DNA of 11,956 nt from assembly GCA_041675005.1 (NCBI GenBank), contig JBAYUQ010000041.1, forward strand, positions 1-11,956, written 5' to 3'. The position numbers were made by a program, and so were the translations under genes. Positions 6,750-11,956 of this stretch are shown in pieces. Below the pieces are notes generated by a model. It ran no database searches. It worked only from the letters and a program-made list of their open reading frames with translations, and had not been told where the DNA came from. Position 1 is the first letter of the stretch. The number at the start of each line of letters is the position of its first letter. The stretch comes from PGYR01 sp041675005 (lineage in GTDB: Bacteria > Bacteroidota > Ignavibacteria > Kapaibacteriales > UBA2268).

Positions 6750-6790
6750 TATTTAAAACAATTATTTACATTTGTCAAGCCACAAATATA
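6750..6790 (-). promoter_or_regulatory. ahcY promoter region, two alternative candidates
   Basis: On the - strand TATATTTG (6790-6783) matches the Bacteroidota -7 box TAnnTTTG, 49 bases before the ATG, but lacks a clear TTG at -33. Just downstream TTGACA (6778-6773) is followed after exactly 17 bases by TAAATA (6755-6750). This is a sigma70-like layout with a perfect -35 and a poor -10. Only one of the two is likely to be real. The leader is too short and unstructured to suggest a SAH riboswitch. Confidence 0.35.
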
Positions 6791-6914
6791 CGGATATAAA
6801 TATAAATTATTAGATTGGGTTGTAAAATATAAGACTTATCGAAAAATAAAATATAGTAAAAGTAAATAAAAAATATTATATTGATACTTCTTAAAAAAAG
6901 TTTATAAAAAAAGT

Positions 6915-6941
6915 AACAAATCGGATGTTCATCGGTTTGTT
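6915..6941. promoter_or_regulatory. Inverted repeat upstream of the adhesin gene
   Basis: AACAAATCGG (6915-6924) and TCGGTTTGTT (6932-6941) form a 10-base stem with two G-T pairs and a 7-base loop, 43 bases before the adhesin start. No T-run follows, so it is not a terminator. It could be an operator or a 5' leader hairpin in the 251-base divergent region between ahcY and the adhesin. Function is unproven. Confidence 0.3.
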
Positions 6942-6984
6942 AATTAAATAAGAAAACAAATTTCAAATAATAATAGGATATATT

Positions 6985-9900
6985 ATGAAGCGTGCTTTAC
7001 TACATCTAATCTACCCACTAATAGCCATTCTGCTATTAAGTACGGTGGATACTCAAGCTCAGAGCTATGAGCAAATGAAACAAAAATTTAAACATGCTAT
7101 GACCCAAGATAGAAACTCTAGTGGTCGTGAGTTTTATGTTGGATTCCCATACAATGATAGCAAAAACCAACCAGGTCAAAACCTAGCGATCTATATCACT
7201 TCTAGTGTTGATACCAAAGCAACTATATTTAATGCTGCATTAGGTATTAACGAAACTAAGAATGTCCCTGCCTTTGAGATAGTTGAGTTCTCTTCTGTAA
7301 AAGGCGGGATTAACTGGGATGTAGAGGTCTATGATGTGGAAAAGAAAGTTGATGCGGGGCTTAGGATAACATCTCCTGACCCAATTGCCGTATATTGTAT
7401 GAACTCAAAGAGCGTTACATCAGAGGGTTATTTGGCTATACCAACTAATTACTGGGGTACTGACTATATTCACAATAGTTTTTTTGATTTCAATGAAATT
7501 TTGGAATGGGCTGGTGGATTTATGATACTCGCCAAAGAAGAGGCAACTACGGTTACTATCCATATTCGTGATGGTGCAAATAAATCTAGAGGTTTCGGTA
7601 CAACAGCAAAAGGTAAACAACATGGTGATGTAATAAAAGTTGTTCTGAATGAAGGTGAAGTTTATATGGTTCAAGGTAATGGTAAAACAAGAGGGCTATT
7701 CGACCTTAGTGGTTCTTTTATTACTTCAGATAAACCAATAGGACTAATATCATATCATAACAGATGTATGATACCCGCTACGGTAGTTTATAATGGTCGT
7801 GACCATTTGATAGAAATGCTTCCACCCGTAACCGCTTGGGGTACAGAGTATGCGACTGTAGAATATGATAGAAAAGCTGACAAAGGTGATTATTTCAGAG
7901 TAGTTGCTGGTGAAGATAACGTGACTTTCAATGTTGATTGGTACGAAAAAGCTGGTGGTGGTAATAATAAGAAAGTTGGAAGTTTTGGCCCAATCAAATT
8001 AACTCAAAAAGGTGATTGGTTTGAATATAATGGTGCTGGAGCCACATCTGTACCAAATAAACACCTATTAGAATCAATACGTGGCGTTTCAAGGTTCAAA
8101 GCTGATGGTAAAATATTAGTTATGCAATATTCATATTCTGCAGATTATGATAATGCTGCCGCTTATGACCCATTTATGATCCTAGTTACAGCAGTAGAAC
8201 AATACACGAAAGAAACTACTTTCCAAACACCTGCTAACTATGGTAATAATGAATACCGTGAAAACTTTTTTAATATAATTGCGATTGGGGATACTGCTGA
8301 CCCAATTCGTCATCAAGAGTTAATTAGTTCAATTGCTATTGATGATGAAAGAGTTGTAGATATACAGCCAGCATTTGTTGGAGCTAGAATCCCAGGTACG
8401 AATTTGTATTGGGCATTTATTACTTCATTGAAAGCAGGTTCACATCATATAAAAGGTGAAACACCTTTTGGTGGTTATATATATGGATATGCGAACTTTG
8501 ATTCTTACGGATGGCCAGCTGCTACGGCTTTTGGTAACCTAAGCGAGATTGACACTCTACCTCCTATCGTGACTTTCCCTCCAGGTTGTTTCGAGTGGTT
8601 AGTTAAAAACGTAGATGACCCAGAGCACGAGAGAAACGGAGAAGAAGGCGATAACCCTCGTCAGGTAGATGTTGGGGTTAGTTATTTACCTACTTTACAA
8701 GCTGGTAGTTTTAACTTTGATGAGCCAATTGCTGTTGATAAAGACGGTAATGAAATCCAATGGAATAGTTCGACTCCTAACTATGAATTCTACTATAGAA
8801 TAAAAGTAACTAATCCTTATGAAAACGCTCAAGCTAATCTGAGAGTGATAGATGACGTTGGGAACTTCACAGATACCACTATTATCTATAACGTAGATAA
8901 GATAACATCTGATCCTGACCCTATTGTATTCGGTAGAGTAAGAGTAAAAACAGCAAAAACTCTTGACGTGAAAATTCAGAGTCAATCTGTTGCAGAAATT
9001 GAAATTTCTGAAATAAAATTAAGACAAAACAAAACGATAAAGATAATAACAGACCTTAGCTTCGTGCCATTCACTTTGGCTCCTATGGGTGATACTACTA
9101 TAACTTTAGAGTACGTACCTATAAAAGAGTATCTAGATTTGAGTAAAACTCCAGAGCTACAATTCGATTTTGATACTCTAGTAGTTACTACTGGTTGTTT
9201 GGAATGGGAATATGCTATAACTGGACAAGGTGATCAACCAGAGATTATTGTAGAAGACTTTTTTGCAGAAACGGCTAAAATAGGTGATAAAAATACTTCT
9301 GCACAGACTGCTCAAGATGGTGTTGTAATAAAAAATAATGGTACATCAAAGCTTTTAGTTTATGGGTTGAAGTTTGTAAAAGCTCCATTCAGTGTACTTC
9401 TAGGTGCACCTGATGCTAATGATGAAATTATCTTTACTGCTCCACTTGAAGTGGCGGCTAAATCGCAACTTAAATTTACTTACAAGACTATTGCAAATCA
9501 TCTGATTACTTTCGAACCAACTTCTACTTCGAACCTTGACAACTCAATAGATGTAACGTTCCTTAGTAATGCTGCAGAAGATCCAGCAAATGACAGTATT
9601 TCTAGATGGTATGGGTATGCTACCTCATCTGGACCAGTAGTAATCGGTGCACCTTATCCTGATACGAGAGTAGGCGGAGTTTCGGGTGTCCAATATGCTA
9701 CCGTTAAGAACCTATTACCTCCTGACGAAAAAGATCCATCTAAAGGTACTCCTGTAAATGTAAAAACTAGTATAATCAAAATTCAAACAGCTGATGGTAC
9801 ATACGAGTTACACCCTACTTTAAAAATTCAAGGGTTGAACACAGCCGGTACAGTAATAGCAGCTAATTTGAATAATACTGTATCAACAACACTTTATCCT

Positions 9901-11652
9901 GAATTAACTCCGGATGATGACAGGATTACTCTTATCAAAATTCCGATTCTTTTCACTCCTACGGCTAAAGGATTACAAACAAACGGCGTAGTGGTAGAGT
10001 TTGTTGACCTAAATAACCCTCCACAAGTTGGTGGACTAACAGGTAAAGGATTTATCCCAGAGGTTGAAGTATCAAATATGATATTTGCGGCTGGGAGTTT
10101 GGTAAATACTGGATTGAATCCTGAACAAGGAAAGACATTTATAACTAATGTTTCTACTCCAGTAAATAATGAATACAGTGATTTAGTAATTCATTCTATA
10201 GAGTTAGACCAAAATTCACCTGCTTATCCACAGTTCTCAAACTTTGTATTAGCATCTACTGGTCAGCCAATAGATCAAGTAAAAGATTTGGTATTACCAT
10301 TGGATGAAGTACTAACTGTAACTTATGATTTCACATCAGATGGTGGTACAGTAGGACCACAGTTTGCAAGACTAAAAGTCCTAACGGATGCTGGACCAGC
10401 AAATACTGATAGAACTGACCCAATTGCTGAAAACAAATACGATGTTATTTTCGATGGTAACTATGTAGATATTGAAAATAATCCTAATTCATCAGCAGCT
10501 AAAGACGGTGGATATATCCAAGGTGCACTCTTTAGTGAAGGTGTTGATGCTCAGCCAGTTGACTTTAAAAGCATTTCAAAATGTGACAGACCGGTACTTA
10601 CTTCAATTGTTACTAATTCCGCAAGCGGTACAGATGCTTTAGATGAGGAAATAATGAGTGATATAGTTCCAGATATTGCAACTAACCCTGCTGATGATGT
10701 ATTTGAGTTTAGCAAGTATCTTGGCGTTCCAGTACCTAAAAATGGTGGAACTGCTACTATAGAAGTTAAGTTCAAATATGGAACTCCTGTTGGAACTTAT
10801 AATGCCGATTATAACGTTGTATTTGAGTCTGGTAAAACAGCAAAATTCAATGTAAAAGGTACTATTACAAGCGACGTATTCAAATTTGACTTGGAAGAAT
10901 ATAATCTAACTCCGGGTGATGTATTTGGTATGAATGTAATAATGAGACCTGAAACAGGTAGTTCATTCCAGAATGCACAAATCGAGAATATGATTGTTAG
11001 TATCAGATACAAGGCAGATTGGTTAGATTACCAAAATGAAGTTACAACAGGTATTATACCAGGTTGGAATATAGAGTACTTAGACAACAAGCCAATATTA
11101 ATTGCTGGTGAAACGTGGACAGTTATCAGATTTAGTTTATCTGGTAATGGATCAGTTATACCTAATGGACCTGGTGGAGTATTATTCACACCTAAGTTTA
11201 TGTATTTACTACACGAAGTACCGGAAGAGACCAAAGGCAAATCAGAAATCAAACCTGTTATCCATGCCGTTTCTTTTGGTAGAATAAGTGGCGTTGCAGA
11301 TGATTGTATAGATGCTATACCTGGTGAAGGTTCAATTAAATCAGAATTCTGTGTTCAGACTTTCAGAGCTTTAGATGTGCTAGTAATTGGTGAACAACCT
11401 TTTGCACCTGTTAGTCCTAATCCAGTTAATGGTTCTATGATCTTAGAATACATAGTAGGTTCAGAATCAAATGTAACTATAGAGTTAACTAACCTAGACG
11501 GTGTAGTAGTAAAACAATTAGTCAATACAAGAATGGCAGCAGGTCAGTATAATGCAACATCTGATGTATCAGACTTACCTTCAGGAACATACTTCCTAAC
11601 ATTCAAGTATCTAGGCGTAAACGAATCTCAGAAAATAATTATCGCAAAATAA
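6985..11652 (+). CDS. Giant T9SS-exported IgGFc-binding-like surface protein
   Basis: A 1555-residue exported, probably surface-anchored protein. The start at 6985 has AGGA six bases upstream and gives a signal peptide ending near residue 25 (DTQAQ). Residues about 45-515 resemble the N-terminal domain of IgGFc-binding proteins: GREFYVGFP (47-55), MLPPVTAWGTEY (278-289), DPFMILVTAVEQY (395-407) and YGYANFDSYGWP (500-511) match its usual landmarks. Next comes an Ig-like segment (about 527-640), then several beta-rich repeats (about 645-1290) resembling ASH/choice-of-anchor-D modules. A cohesin-like segment (about 1299-1445) follows. The last 79 residues start SPNPVNG (1477-1483) and end GTYFLTFKYLGVNESQKIIIAK-like, a type A T9SS sorting domain that is cut off during export. 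Likely role is adhesion or matrix binding; immunoglobulin binding itself should not be assumed outside animals. Monocistronic, with its own terminator. Confidence 0.93.
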   Translation: MKRALLHLIYPLIAILLLSTVDTQAQSYEQMKQKFKHAMTQDRNSSGREFYVGFPYNDSKNQPGQNLAIYITSSVDTKATIFNAALGINETKNVPAFEIVEFSSVKGGINWDVEVYDVEKKVDAGLRITSPDPIAVYCMNSKSVTSEGYLAIPTNYWGTDYIHNSFFDFNEILEWAGGFMILAKEEATTVTIHIRDGANKSRGFGTTAKGKQHGDVIKVVLNEGEVYMVQGNGKTRGLFDLSGSFITSDKPIGLISYHNRCMIPATVVYNGRDHLIEMLPPVTAWGTEYATVEYDRKADKGDYFRVVAGEDNVTFNVDWYEKAGGGNNKKVGSFGPIKLTQKGDWFEYNGAGATSVPNKHLLESIRGVSRFKADGKILVMQYSYSADYDNAAAYDPFMILVTAVEQYTKETTFQTPANYGNNEYRENFFNIIAIGDTADPIRHQELISSIAIDDERVVDIQPAFVGARIPGTNLYWAFITSLKAGSHHIKGETPFGGYIYGYANFDSYGWPAATAFGNLSEIDTLPPIVTFPPGCFEWLVKNVDDPEHERNGEEGDNPRQVDVGVSYLPTLQAGSFNFDEPIAVDKDGNEIQWNSSTPNYEFYYRIKVTNPYENAQANLRVIDDVGNFTDTTIIYNVDKITSDPDPIVFGRVRVKTAKTLDVKIQSQSVAEIEISEIKLRQNKTIKIITDLSFVPFTLAPMGDTTITLEYVPIKEYLDLSKTPELQFDFDTLVVTTGCLEWEYAITGQGDQPEIIVEDFFAETAKIGDKNTSAQTAQDGVVIKNNGTSKLLVYGLKFVKAPFSVLLGAPDANDEIIFTAPLEVAAKSQLKFTYKTIANHLITFEPTSTSNLDNSIDVTFLSNAAEDPANDSISRWYGYATSSGPVVIGAPYPDTRVGGVSGVQYATVKNLLPPDEKDPSKGTPVNVKTSIIKIQTADGTYELHPTLKIQGLNTAGTVIAANLNNTVSTTLYPELTPDDDRITLIKIPILFTPTAKGLQTNGVVVEFVDLNNPPQVGGLTGKGFIPEVEVSNMIFAAGSLVNTGLNPEQGKTFITNVSTPVNNEYSDLVIHSIELDQNSPAYPQFSNFVLASTGQPIDQVKDLVLPLDEVLTVTYDFTSDGGTVGPQFARLKVLTDAGPANTDRTDPIAENKYDVIFDGNYVDIENNPNSSAAKDGGYIQGALFSEGVDAQPVDFKSISKCDRPVLTSIVTNSASGTDALDEEIMSDIVPDIATNPADDVFEFSKYLGVPVPKNGGTATIEVKFKYGTPVGTYNADYNVVFESGKTAKFNVKGTITSDVFKFDLEEYNLTPGDVFGMNVIMRPETGSSFQNAQIENMIVSIRYKADWLDYQNEVTTGIIPGWNIEYLDNKPILIAGETWTVIRFSLSGNGSVIPNGPGGVLFTPKFMYLLHEVPEETKGKSEIKPVIHAVSFGRISGVADDCIDAIPGEGSIKSEFCVQTFRALDVLVIGEQPFAPVSPNPVNGSMILEYIVGSESNVTIELTNLDGVVVKQLVNTRMAAGQYNATSDVSDLPSGTYFLTFKYLGVNESQKIIIAK

Positions 11653-11674
11653 TATATTTCGAGAAGTATTTTTC

Positions 11675-11709
11675 AAAAGGGCAGTGTCTAATAGACATTG
11701 CCCTTTTTT
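11675..11709 (+). terminator. Rho-independent terminator of the adhesin gene
   Basis: AAAAGGGCA, TGTCT, a 3-base loop, AGACA and TGCCCTTTT form a long stem with one internal G-T pair, followed by a run of six T (11704-11709). It starts 22 bases after the stop at 11652 and is the strongest terminator in the window. The A-run on its left side also allows weaker function in the opposite direction. Confidence 0.92.
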
Positions 11710-11767
11710 AGTTTATAAATCCAAACTATTCTGAATGGATCAAAAGGACGTAACTTTCTTTATTTGT

Positions 11768-11808
11768 CAGAATCACAGATTAAATGGATTTAAGGATGGC
11801 ACGGATTA
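11768..11808. repeat. Fragment of a CACAGATTAAA-GGATTTA-type dispersed repeat
   Basis: The stretch AATCACAGATTAAATGGATT followed by TAAGGATGGCACGGATTA resembles a dispersed element frequently seen in Bacteroidota and other phyla (pattern: cacagattaaa.ggattta.ggatg.cacggatta). Assigned from memory. Internally it shows loose repeats of the GGATT word. It carries a 30-codon chance frame (11735-11827) that I do not regard as a gene. Confidence 0.4.
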
Positions 11809-11821
11809 TTTATTAAACAAT

Positions 11822-11852
11822 CTGTAGAGACGTAATGCCTGTGCTGAGCATT
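11822..11852. repeat. Degenerate GTAGAGACG-type repeat with small inverted repeat
   Basis: CTGTAGAGACGTAATGC resembles one arm of the GTAGAGACGC...GCGTCTCTAC palindromes dispersed in Bacteroidota, with the other arm missing or decayed. AATGC (11834-11838) and GCATT (11848-11852) form a short inverted repeat within it. Weakly supported. Confidence 0.25.
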
Positions 11853-11871
11853 CTAAGATAAAACCAAATAT

Positions 11872-11956
11872 TTAATTAAATAATTTCACATATTGTCCCT
11901 CTCTTTTAGCAACAGCAAATATACGAAGTACTAATTTATTAGCTACAGCATTTAGA
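11872..11956 (-). CDS. IS110-family transposase, C-terminal end only
   Basis: A frame entering from the right edge on the - strand gives 27 residues, LNAVANKLVLRIFAVAKREG then QYVKLFN, with stop TAA at 11874-11872. From family knowledge the N-A-x-x-N-K-x-x-x-R-x-F-A-x-x-K-R block near the C-terminus is typical of IS110/IS116/IS902 (Transposase_20) recombinases. The RuvC-like DEDD domain and the catalytic Ser region lie outside the window, so intactness is unknown. IS110 elements lack ordinary terminal inverted repeats, so the end of the element cannot be placed from this side. Called from motif only. Confidence 0.65.
   Translation of the reverse strand, partial: LNAVANKLVLRIFAVAKREGQYVKLFN

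Noticed and set aside
6734..6790. SAH or SAM riboswitch before ahcY
   Set aside because: The leader is about 50 bases, AT-rich and without G+C stems, so there is no room for a known SAH or SAM aptamer.
11102..11287. 61-codon + strand frame inside the adhesin
   Set aside because: Out-of-frame overlap with the long adhesin frame. No start signal or motif.
11735..11827. 30-codon + strand frame after the adhesin terminator
   Set aside because: It falls on a dispersed-repeat-like sequence, has no ribosome binding site, and its translation only mirrors the nucleotide repeat.
1..11956. CRISPR array, tRNA/rRNA gene, defence or biosynthetic gene cluster
   Set aside because: No regularly spaced direct repeats, no cloverleaf or rRNA-like sequence, and no set of functionally linked genes was found on either strand.

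Overview
The window looks like a chromosomal stretch from an AT-rich member of the Bacteroidota/FCB group. Three things suggest this: a 1555-residue exported protein ending in a type IX secretion (T9SS) type A sorting domain, a periplasmic-TPR/adenylate cyclase fusion of a kind common in that group, and TAnnTTTG-like boxes upstream of some genes. Weak Shine-Dalgarno sequences at several genes fit as well. A Kapabacteria- or Ignavibacteria-like lineage is possible, but the sequence alone does not settle it.

Left edge (1-342): the last 38 codons of an IS1595/ISXO2-type transposase on the + strand. Directly against it, on the - strand, is a short reading frame with a strong GGAGG ribosome binding site and a signal-peptide sequence. 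It stops at the transposase end, which looks like the 5' stump of an exported or lipoprotein gene cut by the insertion. Centre-left (343-5407): a TTG-started sensor adenylate cyclase (+), a secreted TPR protein (-) convergent with it, a 79-residue orphan membrane ORF (+) and a GT4 glycosyltransferase (-). These are followed by a 424-base intergenic stretch packed with palindromic repeats of at least three sequence types.

Centre-right (5408-11709): S-adenosylhomocysteine hydrolase (ahcY, -) with its own terminator, a divergent intergenic region, and a very large T9SS-exported IgGFc-binding-like adhesin (+) with an excellent terminator. Right edge (11710-11956): degraded dispersed-repeat sequence and the last 27 codons of an IS110-family transposase (-).

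The genes look like independent single-gene transcription units, not one pathway. AhcY is core metabolism (methyl cycle). The cyclase, the TPR protein and the adhesin are envelope or signalling proteins. No multi-gene defence or biosynthetic system is visible, and no tRNA, rRNA, CRISPR array or convincing riboswitch was seen. The most interesting material is the IS/stump junction, the mosaic palindrome cluster, and the non-coding DNA next to the IS110 gene.
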